From positions 2,790,001-2,854,000 of the forward strand of contig CM065649.1 in NCBI GenBank assembly GCA_033220425.1: 64,000 bases of DNA, written 5' to 3'. Within the stretch, counting starts at the first letter, position 1. Each line of letters starts with the position of its first letter. Source of the DNA: Lepraria neglecta. Its lineage: Eukaryota; Ascomycota; Lecanoromycetes; Lecanorales; Stereocaulaceae. This document shows, one piece after another, positions 12,979 through 24,213 of the stretch. Under the pieces are notes generated by a model. It did not search any database, was not told the DNA's origin, and worked only from the letters and a program-made list of their open reading frames with translations. A program made the translations under genes and the position numbers.

Positions 12979-13442
12979 CAAGGTTGTTAATGGTCGACCG
13001 ACTATTTAAGGGCTTGGCAGTTTGGACCGACTAGTCGGCCGTTTTTCGCTTCGTAGACGGTCCAGTTTGGACTTCAAACTGGACTGCATTAGACGGTTTA
13101 ATATATACAGTCGACGGTTGAACTGTTGGTTTTGCGGAGGTGTGGCAAATTGTTGGATTAGGTTAGGCGTCTTACCTATAAAGGTTAGCGTTGTGTCCGG
13201 AACGGCTAGTAGCCCTAGCCCTAGACCCGGGGTTTACCCGCAAAATGTCAGGCCTGATGCACGCCGGTGTTGTTTAGGATACTTATGGACCCCGAGGGGT
13301 GTTTCTATGCACTTTTTTTGTGGTGTCGTCGTCGTATACCTCGTCGGCGGTGTTGGCAAATACACCGCATTTTTGACTTTCAATCTCCTAGTAAACTCGT
13401 ATTTGATTTGAGCTTGGCGCTACCCAATTTTGGTGAGATTTA

Positions 13443-13502
13443 GAAGTATTGACCTATGGCTCGGCAATACCCATGGCTCGGCACGCTAAACCCGATTAGG
13501 AA
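13443..13502 (+). repeat. Left terminal inverted repeat of the pogo element (60 bp)
   Basis: Bases 13443-13502 match the reverse complement of 16020-16079 without a mismatch. The match ends at base 61. Confidence 0.95.
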
Positions 13503-13689
13503 CCATATGCATTTCTCTCCACATTATCTATTACTCTACATCTATTACACTAAGCTATACATTGATTTAGAGCTTCAGTGAATGTTACCCTATACCCCCC
13601 TAGCCAGGGCGGACCCTTAATTGACTAATTAAACTAAAAAGAAGCACAGAAATTGTGATTAATGGCGAAGATAGATAGGGATTTTAACT

Positions 13690-13915
13690 GTCAATTCGAA
13701 TTCGATTCACGAGGTGTTGAGAGCTCTCAATCCTGATTGGCTTACGCCGATAAGTATTGAGGATCTGCGGATATGGCTACATCAGGTTGCTCAAGCTGAT
13801 TGGTCAATCCAACAGCTTGGATGGTTTCCTGATGCATCTGCCACGGCGGCTGCGTTGGGGAGCTGGTGCTGGCAGGGCGGATGCTGCTGCTGGAGCTGGT
13901 GCTGGAGCTGGTACT

Positions 13916-13955
<40 letters not shown>

Positions 13956-15890
13956 CTGGCGGGGCTGGTGCTGCTGGTGGAGCTGATTTTGCTGGCGGTG
14001 CTGTTGCTGGCGGAGCTGCTGCTAGTGCTGGCGGAGCTGCTGGAACTGGTACTGGCGGAGCTGGTGCTGCTGGCGGAGCTAGTGCTGCTGGTGGAGCTGA
14101 TGCTACTGGCGGTGCTGATGCTGGACTGGACAGATCGTGATCGCTGGTACTTGGTATCGTAGGTGGATAGCAGAAATCAATAGACCTCCCTGGCGTCGAT
14201 TTACGGCCTCTTCTATTGAGCTCTCTGACAGCCTTTAGCTGCCTGGTATTCGCCTTCTTTACACGTTTTGTATCCTCTCTTTCTTGCTATAGACGCTGTT
14301 TTTCTAAATCGGCTTGCTTATGCTCCGCGAGGAGTTCATCGTTTATAAGAATTGTACCAGGAAAGTAAGCTTACTTTCTATTAGTTTTGTTCTGTTTCCG
14401 CTTATTAAGCTCTTTAAGATGATTAGTAGTATAGTAATAAATTTGTGCATTGGATCGATAATAGGTTGCTGCTTTAGCAATCTTCTGGGTTCTTATATTG
14501 AATACCTTGAATATGCGGAGTAGCCTTTCTATAGCAGCATTATCGTAAGGTGTATCCGGCTATAGAATGTCGCTGATACTGTAAGTGATGCTATTGATCT
14601 GGATTTCTGGTGGTGTAGTAGGGCAGATAGAATAAGCGATTTAGAGGTTACCCTGGATCACTGGGTTTGAAGCATCCTCCTGTGTATTGGCTGTATAGTT
14701 AGGAAGCTTCTGGAGCACTTGTATTGGCTTAAAAGGAGCTAGACCTGATACCTCCTAGGCCTTTATAATGGTTAAAGTGGTAGTGACTTGCCGACAAGCA
14801 AGTATATAGAACTCTAAGAACTCTAATTTATCGATAGAGTAACTAGCTCCTAGTCTACTTGCTCGTTGAATATTCGATTTATAGATATTAGCGAGTAGTG
14901 TAAAGAAGCCAACATCCAGCGGCTATAGAAGATATGTACTGTGCGGTAGCAAGTAGAGTACGATAATCCTATTGGCTACAGCGAATTCGATAGCCTTAGT
15001 AGTAATATATGATGTATGGCCGTTAAAGATAAGTATTCGATATTTTTGGCCTAAATCGTTCCTGTATATCTGCTTTTAGAAGTACTGTAGCCACTCGAAG
15101 CCAATATTATTATCGGTCTATCCATTTATACTGGTACGTATAGACCATAATGGCTCTATCTTTTCAAGCTGATTAACCTATAAATATATAACTACTTTGC
15201 CTTTAAAGATAATCCAGGGAGGAAGGACCCGGCCATCCATTGAGATATAATCAATAGTAGTTACCTATTCACGATTGCCAGGTTAAGTCATTGTAGCTTC
15301 TTTGTTATACTTTGAAATAATAACTTGCATTTTGGCTATAACTCCTATCATGAAGCCTTTCTTATCTATATTCTATATATCTTGATCCTCAACGTCATAT
15401 ATGCTCCTAGCCTTTTGATATATATTGAACCAGTACTTAATGACTGCTGGATTCTCTGCCTGATGCTGTACTTTATTGAGAGGAGGAACAAATTTGGTTT
15501 TGAATTGAGGGTGTCGAGCAAGGAATTTGGCTAACCAGTGTACTCCGATAGGCTCTATGTCGTTCTTAGCTTCCAGTAGCTCTTTAGCTATACTAATAAG
15601 CTGTTGGATCGTTAACGGCCAGCCCTAGGCCTCCAGTCGCTTAATATAGCTGCAAAGTGCTTTTTCTTCTCCTTCTGTTAAACGCTGTCGAAATTTAACT
15701 ACCTCAGCATAAGGTATTTTACCGTTAACTCGATCGTTTAAGGTGCTTCTGGGTAGCCCATACTGCCTTACAACCTTGCTCAGCGAGTCGTTGTTAGTTA
15801 GTAATCGAAAATGTTGACAAGTAAGTTGGTATCGGAGTTCTTTGGGAAGCTCTTCTTGCTCGTCAGCTTCGTCTTGAGGGGGGAAGCTTT
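13690..15890 (-). pseudogene. Fot1/pogo DDE transposase, multiple stops
   Basis: Reading the minus strand from about 15890 gives a helix-turn-helix part (SLSKVVRQYGLPRSTLNDRV), a CENP-B-type part (GVHWLAKFLARHPQFKTKF) and then the DDE core (NIDKKGFMIGVI, ILIFNGHTSYITTKAIEF and PLDVGFF). In this family the second block is normally FDGHxS; here the Asp codon reads AAC (Asn), so a catalytic acid is lost. Stops interrupt the frame, for example TAG at 15373-15375 (normally Trp) and TAG at 14923-14925 (normally Gln, as LLQPLD). Further ones follow DNA positions where CAG is expected. The tail becomes an Ala/Pro repeat. All these changes are C-to-T or G-to-A in CA/TG context. Confidence 0.88.
13866..14130. 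repeat. Low-complexity GCTGGTGCTGGAGCTGG tract
   Basis: An imperfect 6-12 bp repeat of GCTGGN units. It reads as an Ala/Pro-rich tail on the minus strand (the transposase direction) and as Gly/Ala on the plus strand. The plus-strand reading frames across it are artefacts of composition. Confidence 0.85.
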
Positions 15891-16019
15891 ACTGGGCCCC
15901 GTAACAGGTATCTAGGGGAGTTCTTTAAGGCATTTGGGAGTACTGGGAGGGTGGTTGGGTGGTTGGGTGGTTTATGTGATAGATAAATAGTCGTTGTTGA
16001 CAAATTCAGAAGATTGCGA

Positions 16020-16079
16020 TTCCTAATCGGGTTTAGCGTGCCGAGCCATGGGTATTGCCGAGCCATAGGTCAATACTTC
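16020..16079 (-). repeat. Right terminal inverted repeat of the pogo element (60 bp)
   Basis: Mirror copy of 13443-13502, followed by the TA duplication at 16080-16081. Confidence 0.95.
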
Positions 16080-16218
16080 TACACCAAATCCAGGTGCTTT
16101 GCGGCTCCTTTTTAATACCTCCGCACTTAAACCGTCAAGACTATTAGTCGACTACTGGTTTTAAACAGATGAACCGTCTAACTTTCAAACTGGACGGTTT
16201 GGACCATTAACAACGTTG

Positions 16219-16226
16219 ACTGTGTT
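16219..16226. repeat. Right 8-bp target-site duplication (ACTGTGTT)
   Basis: Exact copy of 12971-12978. Directly downstream the host reading frame resumes with codons for PIGRPVADGSGTL. Confidence 0.85.
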
Positions 16227-18795
16227 CCTATAGGTCGTCCTGTTGCCGATGGTTCAGGTACTTTGGATCTTAACCATGACGAGGACAGCTGGACACAGTC
16301 TGCTTCCGACAACAGTGAACTTCAAAGGAGACTATGGACACAATGTGGGCTTGCTGGATCAGTACCAGGGTGCCAGATGGGCAAGCCGAGCTATAGCGCT
16401 GTGATAATCGAAGGGGCCAAGGCGTGGGTCTACTACAGTGACTTGGACGATCCGGATTCTCAGTGGAAGTAAGATGATCATTTTTGGGGGACTAAGAGAA
16501 TATGGTAGACTTTTTTTGACTAATTGGTTCGTTCTCTTGCTAATATTAAGGTAGGACTCGTCCAGACGCCCCGTTTTTGAGAGGCCTCATATGACGTCGT
16601 CCCTATCTGCTAGTGCTTCCAACTATAAATATCGGCCGACTCAGTCTGGTGAATCTAGCTCTGGCCGCCGAGAACATATGGTTCTTTACCTATTCAGCCG
16701 ACCGCAAGTTCGACCGATCAAACAGCTAACTGAGGCTACAACAAGGCTCTGTAAAGCAGCAGCGATAATTCAGAACAGCAGCATGAGCTGTAATGCATTC
16801 ACTGCCATGGTTTTTAGGCGAACCCTAGATGGTCAAAGGTCGGCAGTTGAGATGGTTAGCATTTCATTCAAAACGTTGAAGGATTTCAGCGACTCTGCCC
16901 TAGCTCTTTATCAAGAAACGAAAGATGGCAATACTGTGGGGCCCGCCATCGAAAGATATGCTGCTATCAGTAAGAGGCTTTTTTGCATATTTCAGTACCT
17001 CGAAGAGGAAGACCCGCTCGCTTACGATGATGTCCGAGGTATTGACGGGGACACTCATTGACTACAAGCTAGACATAGCCTGTCTCTTTTCACAGTTTCT
17101 AGGACTGGGCCTAATCTTCTATTCTCAGGTACACGTGCGCCCCTTACGGCCTTTCCTCCTGGGGGGTCCGTTGACTGAAATCGTACTCCGTGGTGGTCGA
17201 AAAAATTCCCTCGTTCTCGCCGCTAGGCTCCGAGATCTGACTTGCATGAGCGAAATGGTCGGTGGCCCAGTGTTCGTATTTGAGATCAAGACGAACCTAA
17301 ATTTGGACCCACCACCCATATCAGCACGAGCCGTAGATTTCCGCGGACGTGGAGCTGATATTATTGATACTTGGGGGCCTGGAATGCTTATTACTGAACC
17401 TGGGGATCCTTACGGAGAGCAGCTATACGGGATTGAGATAGCCGGCGGAGTCATCAGGCCTTCCGATTACGGTATTTTTTCACTGGCACCGGTATCTGCT
17501 TCCCTATGACAAAACTATGGAGACTTTCAGCTGTTGGGAAGACATTCGTATCGGAGCAGTCCACGCTCGACACCGCTGCCTAACGGATCCACAAAAACGC
17601 CGAAAACAATCTGAACAGTCACTATGCTATCCTGGCTCAGAGGCAGCTTATTGGCAGCTCGCTCAGAGGCAGATCGCCTTCCAGACTGGAAGCTATGCAA
17701 TCCTTCAAGTGGGTAACATCTACAACAGGAAGGTTGGCAGGACTGTGAAAAGAAGGATACTTGAGACATGGCCCATAATGCCTAACTTCCACGTGCTCGA
17801 GTTACCATTGGGGCTGCAGGTCAGCTTCTGCACAGGAATAGCCAGAAGAGTGCCTTTGCGTGAGCTTATCGAGGATTCACTGTTCGGACATGTCGACAAC
17901 CTAGGCATAGAGCAATGGGAAGGATTACAACAGAAAGCTCGGGCTGCGTTCAGAGGGTCGACTGATTTTGGAGAGTGGATCAAGGGACTCAAACCCCAAG
18001 AAAAGACCTGTCTTACCACAGTAGTCGGTTACCCGTTGCAGATCTTAGAGAACACAGGCTTGGACAGAGAGAGCAAGAGATTTTCAATACTGTGGCCACA
18101 ACCCTCGAGTGCAATTCACGGCATTGAAGTCCTCTGCGACTCCTCAAGGAACTCCTAGGCTCGTATATTGCGCGATTCCGAATGGTGCGCTACCTTCACC
18201 GCCGTGACTTCATTGTGCTTGGAGAGCGCCACCTATTGCTGTAGAGGCATAGATGGGAAGTCACACATTGGTCTCATTGGAGGACCATGCCTATCGACCG
18301 TCATAGGCCGCTATGTTCCGGCCGAAGCAGTGACATACAAACGCATAGCTGAAAGCTGGAAGCTCCAAGATGGCAAAAAGTATTGGATGGGCTCAATTGG
18401 GTCAGACATCCTAGTGGAAGATCGGAAGAAAGGGAGCTCGGATACACAGCTTGTGGTCAAAAGTAGCCGTTATCCTATGATGGTAGCACGAAGGCTTGGA
18501 TTTGAGATCCTTAGAGAGAGACAAGGCTGTGATTTTGAAGGGGAGGAAGTCCTTATGACGTGAGCTAGAACCATCTCTCAAAACCAGACGAGTTCTTGAT
18601 CCAGGCAAGTGCATCCATAGCATTCTCATCCTTTGCAGCCGATGAAAATGTGATGCCTTACGTACTATATTCGTAGCGCCATCGCGGAATTGACGAGTTT
18701 GTAATTAGAAGAAGAATGAATTCATAGAAAGGCTTCCTGCCGAATTGAAGAGGGACTATATCCACAATTTCAAAGGGGCATTTAATGAAACATCA

Positions 18796-20408
18796 TTAGG
18801 CCATGGCCTCCCTCCTCACACCGCCCTTCTCATCCCCATCACTACTCCCATTTTCCACGTCATCATGGCCCATAGCCTCCCTTCTATGCACCACAGCACT
18901 AACCGTATTCTTGCCCACCGCATCCGCCAAATCATTATCATGCGCCACGCCGAATCTATGTCCCAATTTCTCCGGCCCGATCAAAGCAAGGATGATCACG
19001 TAGATGAACACGCAGCCCATGAAGATACAAATGACTTTGCCGTAGTTGTAGCGTTTGGTTTTGCCGAGAGGTGGGAGGGGGAAGCGCTCGCCGATGGTAG
19101 ATTCGATGGTTGAGGAGGCGGAGGAGACGAGGTTGCCGAGTTGGTAGCTGGTACCGACGACGAAAGTGCGGAAGGAGCCGGGGGAGAGTTCCATTAGGTG
19201 GATAGGGATGACGCCCCAGGCGCCTTGGACGCAGAATTGTTCGAAGAATGCCGCGGCCATGATTTTCTTACTGCCCACGAATGTGTACGGGTAGATGAGT
19301 GCGCCGCCGATGATTGAGATGAAGATGATACTGAAGCGGCGGCCGAAGATCTGGGAGGAGTAGCCGATGACAGTGCCGCCAGTCATGGCGCCCAAGTTTG
19401 CAACGACTTGTGTTACGGTGACTGCGTTGGGGGAGAAGCCGTATTGGTTTTGGATCATTGTGGGATACAAGTCCTGGGAGCCGTGAGACATGAAGTTGAA
19501 TCCTGCCATTAGGAGGACGAGGTAGATGAGGAGGAGCCAGTGTTTCTTGAGCGCGACGCGGCCTTCAGAGAGGAAGGTATTTGTAACGCTACCGTTGGCT
19601 TTGCGGACAGCGTCTCGTTCTCTGTAGGATGCTGTCTCAGGGAGGCAGAGACGGAAGATGATGATGAGGACTGGTGGACATGCCCCAAACCAGTAGAGGG
19701 GCCGCCAGCCGTGGGATGTAGTATTGACAAGGCCACGGGCGAACGCTGCCGCGAGTAGGTAGCCGAATGCATAGCCTTGTTGTAGCATGCCTGAGATTAT
19801 ACCTCGTGCTGCTTCTGGGCAGTCTTCTAGGGCTGTGGCTGCTGCATTGCCGTATAGACCGCCCATGGCGATACCGAAGAGGGCACGGCAGGCAAGGAAT
19901 TGCTTGTAAGTTTGGCAGAAACCGGTGCCGAGTTCGAGGATTATGAAGAGGATGTTGTTGACGACGAAGGGCCATTTGCGGCCGTATCTGTCGGCTGCGA
20001 TACCTGGGATGAAAGTTAGTAATGGAGCAAAGCTGTCGACCTCTGGGAATTCCCACCAAAGATCACGCTTCCCACCGATCTGAACATGAGCACCAATGTG
20101 ATGCCCCAAGTGATCTGGGAATTGGCTTTGCCGAACTGCTTGGCCAGCTCTTCAACGGTGAGGGAGACGGTGAAAAAGTCGAAGGCATCCCATGACCAGC
20201 CCAGGAAGCCAACGAGGAAGAACATCCATTGTTGGAAATTGAGTAGGGCGATAAGCTTGAAGGGGTTCGCGACCTTGTGCATTGGCGGTTTGAGCGTAGG
20301 AATACGAGTAGCAATATATCTGCCTACACTCATCTTCTCCTCCTCTCTTTCATAGCGGGGCGACTCGTCACGCGAGTCGCGCAGCTTGTCATTGATCTGG
20401 TCCGACAT
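18796..20408 (-). CDS. Jen1-type monocarboxylate/H+ symporter (MFS)
   Basis: A 519-residue MFS permease with two exons (20057-20408 and 18796-20003; intron 20004-20056), joined at SVIFGI-AADRYGRK, the loop between helices 2 and 3. Helices follow in the usual 12-segment pattern with a long hydrophilic N-terminus. NFMSHGSQDLYPT at about residue 290 is the diagnostic motif of the Jen1 lactate/pyruvate and Jen2 dicarboxylate symporters, so transport of short-chain carboxylates across the plasma membrane is likely; which acid is uncertain. The C-terminal tail is Asp/Gly-rich and hydrophilic. The ATG at 20406-20408 is preceded by in-frame stops. The gene is divergent from the NAD(P)-binding gene at 21186, with 777 bp between them. 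Confidence 0.9.
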
Positions 20409-21185
20409 GTTGGCTGCTGGTCGGGTATCCTAGGGAGCGTAGAAGAAAAAGAAGGAGGCGTTGATATATAAGTGCGCAGCAGTCATCCCACTATGAGGCG
20501 GGGTCATGCCAAGAACCTCGTGATGGATTTTTAGCCAATTGCCGTGCAGCCTTAGTATTGTTACGATGCAGGGTGCCATTGGGCCAATTGATTTCTCTAC
20601 GGTAATAGAATGCATGTTGAGAGATTCTAGAACTTTTGAGGTCAGAAAACACGATTCGTAGGATGTCGCCGCACACTGTTAGCATTCACTCGTCATCTTC
20701 GAAAGCAACCTCGAGGATGTTCTCGAAGGTTGAGGCTCTCCACAAACAATTGCCATACGCCACTGCCGTGTCTTGGCTTCAATCCCTGCCGTGGTTGATC
20801 GGCGATCACTGGCAGATCTTAGGGTTTCAACGGCTGAGCCCTATAATGCCAAGGCGGTCTGATATTTTCTCCGTGTGCCACGTATTGAGAGTATTAGGCT
20901 CCCCGATTGGTTTGGAATCATCGACACTTTTGGCGTGAATGTCAGCTGTGTCTGAAATGCCAACAACAGGAAGGTCCGACCATGGCCCTGGAGCGGCAGC
21001 CTGGAGGTGGTACTATATAGCCGCAGTCAGCCCTCCACCGAAGTGCAGTCGTGGCACAACCTCTGAAGACGAGCAGCCCTTGTCAAAACAACTCGCCGAA
21101 CGACACATTCCTTCAACGATACATTCCTTCAACTCCCCAACTCTTTCTTCTACAACAGCTACCCTTTCCAAATCCATCAACAGCA
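20409..21185. promoter_or_regulatory. Shared divergent intergenic region
   Basis: These 777 bases separate two divergent start codons and must hold both promoters. A TATATA stretch at 20463-20468 precedes the transporter start by about 55 bp on its strand, and GGTACTATATAG lies near 21008 before the plus-strand gene. The sequence just before 21186 is pyrimidine-rich (CTCCCCAACTCTTTCTTCTA), typical of fungal leaders. No convincing coding sequence was seen in it. Confidence 0.45.
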
Positions 21186-22046
21186 ATGGCACCTACGCCA
21201 TCCAAACCTCTCATCGCCTTCTACGGCGCAACAGGCGGCTGTACCCTCGCAGCTGTGACGAACGCACTCAACGAAGGTTATGACTGCACAGCACGTAAGT
21301 CCCCTTTCCCTTCCAAGCCCGCACAAGTACCTCAGCTAAATTCCTTCCAGTGGCACGCACGCCCTCCAAACTCACCAACCTCCTCATCTCAAAGGGCGTC
21401 TCCCAATCCGCCATCGATTCCCACCTCACAATCTCCCAGGGCGACGTCCTGAACGTCGAAGATGTGAAGGGTCCTCTCACGCTCAAAGGCCGTCCTGCCG
21501 ATGTCATTATCTCTGGTATTGGAATCGTCAATGGTGGGGATTTGTTCTACGAGATCAAGCTGTGCGGTAATGCGGCATCAAACATCATTACGGCGCTTAA
21601 GGAGTTGAAACTCACCAAGAAGCCGGTCATGGTTGTGGTGAGCAGCACAGGCCTGACGCTTACGGGACCGAGGGACGTGCCGTTGTTATTCAAGCTGATG
21701 TATGACTACATGCTTGCAAATCCGTGAGTTCTTTCCTCACCTTTTGAATAAATTAGCTCTGATGCTAGCATCTCCCAGACACGCAGACAAGCGCCGCATG
21801 GAAGCCGCCATCACATCCGAATACAACAGCTCCAACAGCGTGATCAAAGGCTATGTCCTCGTTCGTCCTAGCCTCCTGACGAACGGCATGGCTTATGGGA
21901 AAGACTACATTCGAGTTGGTACTAATGATGCGCCTGCGGTTGGATATACGATCAGCAGAGACGATGTGGGATTGTGGATGTTTGAGAATCTGATTAAGGG
22001 GGACAACAGCAAGTACTTGGGTCAGGCGCCTAGTATAACTTACTAG
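21186..22046 (+). CDS. NAD(P)-binding (NmrA-like, atypical SDR) protein
   Basis: A 249-residue Rossmann-fold protein in three exons: 21186-21294, 21351-21723 and 21779-22046. The junctions yield CTA-LARTPSKL and ANP-HADKRR in frame. The N-terminus IAFYGATGG carries the glycine-rich dinucleotide loop. ADVIISGIGIVNGG and VVVSSTGL follow at strands 4 and 5, and YTISRDDVGLWMFENLI near the end is typical of the NmrA/NAD(P)-binding family. It lacks the YxxxK pair of classical SDRs. The family includes redox sensors and reductases; no substrate can be assigned. The start was chosen because the GATGG loop follows within 15 residues. Confidence 0.85.
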
Positions 22047-22299
22047 AGTCGCGATGCTGGGGAAAGGGATGACCGCATGAGCAAAAGAGCACGGTTTTGC
22101 TTGGAACAAAAATGCTGATGCCTCTGATTATCACTAGGGCAGGAAGCAGGCATAGGTACAGCATGCGTGTCATTTGTGTTAATATTGCAGAAGATCATTA
22201 GCCAATGCGCTAGTCCTAATTCATGTTTCCATTTCTCTCAGTATTGAGCTTCGCCTCATTTCTCACCGAGAGGATTTGCGCTTGGTATCTTTTGAATTG

Positions 22300-24115
22300 G
22301 AGAAAATTTGCGAGCGTGGGCTTGAAGGTACCGGGGAAACTGAGCGCTTTTTGCTCCTGTAGAACTTGAATCTTGATGTACTATTCTTCTTTGAGGTTTT
22401 ATTCTTTCTATTGTTCAGCGTCGTGCTGCAAGAGAGTGGAGCAGGGGCTTGCTTGTTCCGTGGTTGCACGCTCACTGCGTAATTTGAGTGGGAAACTACT
22501 TAAGCAGGGGCTTGAAGCTACCAGGAAAGCTGAGCGTTTTTGCTCTTGTGGAACTCTGACTATCACGGGTTTTCTGCTTTCTCTTGCTGAGCAGGGCTGC
22601 TTTTCCTGATGATTGTACATGTACGTCCTGGCTTTTGGTTCCTTGGTACATCTGCGCGTTCCTGCTCTGATGGCTCTGATATACACCTCCTACTTGAGGT
22701 TTCCTTTCTTTCTACTGCTGAGCGTCGTGGGCGCTGTGAGTGGAGTCGGGCGTGCTGTTCCTGTGGACTGGCGCTGTAGAAGTGCAAGGGCTGGCTCTGG
22801 TTCCACGATTTCTCTGACAAAAGGGTACCTTCTTGAATTTCCCCTATCTGACGTTTCTTATCTTCTGATGTCGGGCGTCGTGGGCACAGTGGCTGTTGGG
22901 ACTTGCTTTTTCCTGTGGTCTGGAGCTGGAACTATGCATGTGCTGGCTCATGTTCCGTGGTTCATCTTGCTCTGGTTATATACTAGTCCTACTTGACGTT
23001 TTCTACTTTCTCATGTTGGGGATCGCGGTCTACAAATGTAGAGTTGGGGCTTCTTTTTCTGTGGTTGGTGCTGGCTCCAGTCCTATGGTTTCTCTGCGCT
23101 TTCCTGCTCCAATAAGGGGCAGACCTTGGCGCACTAGTCCCACTTGAGGTTTTCTTTCTTTCTGGTGTTGGGCATCTTGGTCTAATCACAGGGTCATTTG
23201 CCTCAAAATGTTAGCGGCTATTCTCGAGAAATGAGCCGAGAAGTCGCCAAATCTTGGTGCTGCGGCAAGGGTGTTCTGCATCTCTTTGATCCATCAAGAT
23301 CCGGTTCTTAGGTACTATTCCTACTTGAGGTTTCCTTCTTTCTGACGTTGGACGTCGTGGTGAACAAGGGGTCCACTGAGTTGGATTTTTAGTGGTTGAA
23401 GCTGAAAAATTGCCACTGTCTTCGCTTGTTCTATTCCCACTTGAGATTTCCTTCTTTCTGGTGTTGAAAGTCGCGATGTGGTTGTGGTGTGATGATGGTG
23501 TGACCGATCGCTGCCACAATTTAGTGAAAAAATAGAAGGGGCTGGAGCTGGGCACTTGGCAAAGTGCAGGCTTGGGCTTGGTGAGACTGGACCGACGACT
23601 TATGGGTAGCTCATGTATTGGTGCACTGGACCTATTTGAGGTTATTCTTTTCTTGGTGTTGGGTGTCGTCGCCTGATCCGGACGCAATGAAGGCGAAATG
23701 GGGCCGGATGCGAGGGCATTGGAGCTGGCGAATTGCCGATACTTGCTGCTGGGGAGCTAGTAATCGTGGTTTACTTGCTCTTAAAGCTCGGTCAAAGATG
23801 CGTTAGTCTTACCTGAGGTTCCTGTCTTATGGGGGAAATGCCAAACCCTGGAGCTAGGAGTAGGGTTTCTTCTGCGGGGATTAGAGCTGGAAATTGGGGG
23901 AAACGTGGGTATGAGGAGCAGAGGACTTGAAAATCTGTGCTTTAGACTGTGTATATCTGAGATTTTGAAAGGATGATTTGATTCTATCACCTTGTCATCT
24001 TGTCTTATCACAACCTTCTGCGGCTCTTTGGTCTGGCTCTTGAAACACAATTACTCTTCTGCTTCAGACTTGGTTTAAGCATCGGTGTTGGGGAAACTCT
24101 TGCGAACTTTTTGTC
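22300..24115. repeat. Degenerate tandem array, about nine 115-195 bp units
   Basis: A core near ACTTGAGGTTTYCTTCTTTC recurs in one orientation at about 22391, 22692, 22846, 22991, 23142, 23323, 23439, 23634 and 23811, with a faint copy near 22564. Most copies are preceded by an ACTANTCC-like stretch and followed by GTTGGGCGTCGTGG. A second shared block (GGGCTTGAAGSTACC, then GAGCGTTTTTGCTC) is seen at 22312-22375 and 22500-22556, with an echo at 24090-24115. Spacers are G/T-rich (GCTGGAGCTGG, GGGGCTTG). Minus-strand reading frames across it repeat PTxERKKTSSG-like peptides but contain stops. I do not recognise the element. Confidence 0.75.
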
Positions 24116-24213
24116 CTTGTTTTGATGCTAGGGCTATGCACTGTTAGACATAACATAGTAGTCCTTTAGATGGATATCTAAAGAACTTGTCAGGGGTATA
24201 ACCGTCAATGACC

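Larger units (their letters stand above)
13443..16079 (-). mobile_element. pogo/Fot1-type Tc1-mariner element, 2637 bp
   Basis: The element is flanked by TA on both sides (13441-13442 and 16080-16081), the standard Tc1/mariner target. Its first 60 bases (13443-13502) are the exact reverse complement of its last 60 (16020-16079). Each end begins GAAGTATTGACC and holds two copies of ATGGCTCGGCA. The minus strand encodes a degraded Fot1-like transposase. Perfect long inverted repeats around a dead transposase suggest a recent copy whose coding part was hit by point mutation, or mobilisation by another copy. It is nested inside the hAT-like element, so it arrived later. Confidence 0.92.
12979..16218. 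mobile_element. hAT-like element, non-autonomous, with 8-bp TSD
   Basis: The left end reads CAAGGTTGTTAATGGTC and the reverse complement of the right end reads CAACGTTGTTAATGGTC: 17 bp with one mismatch, starting with CA as is common for hAT. An identical 8-bp duplication flanks both ends. Without the inner pogo element the hAT body is about 600 bp: 464 bp on the left and 139 bp on the right. It contains several GACGGTTTGGAC/CCAGTTTGGAC-like subterminal repeats and no transposase, so it is a MITE-like derivative that would need a helper. The subterminal repeats at 13020-13120 and 16120-16205 are inverted relative to each other. The superfamily call rests on TSD length and termini only. Confidence 0.8.
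11671..18563 (+). pseudogene. Large uncharacterised fungal gene, decayed and split by a transposon
   Basis: Coding-like pieces on the plus strand flank the transposon. Left pieces: 11671-12026 (LPQLLDRLRLRLEDPTPAAE), 11966-12286, 12353-12535, about 12560-12710 (WSLIRKKLGLVAQGEYSWLL) and about 12840-12978. Right pieces: 16227-16468, then after an intron (16469-16565) 16566-17060, 17128-17509, and 17517-18563. The right half has FRGRGADIIDTWGPG, GSYAILQVGNIYNRKVG, LQVSFCTGIARRVPLREL and RDSEWCATFTAV. I recall this order from large hypothetical proteins of filamentous fungi, of unknown function. Removing the transposon and one 8-bp duplication joins LLNC to PIGRP in frame. Damage includes TAG at 12284-12286, TAA at 12533-12535, TAG at 18156-18158 and a frameshift at a T run (17475-17480). 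It may be one gene or two adjacent ones. Confidence 0.6.

Noticed and set aside
13714-14162. Three overlapping plus-strand frames rich in Gly/Ala, Leu/Val and Trp/Cys
   Set aside because: They are the three readings of one GCTGGN low-complexity tract; the minus strand is the transposase tail.
22263-23687. Minus-strand Ser/Lys/Arg frames in the repeat array as a gene
   Set aside because: Frames change from unit to unit and contain stops; the repeating peptide follows from the DNA repeat.
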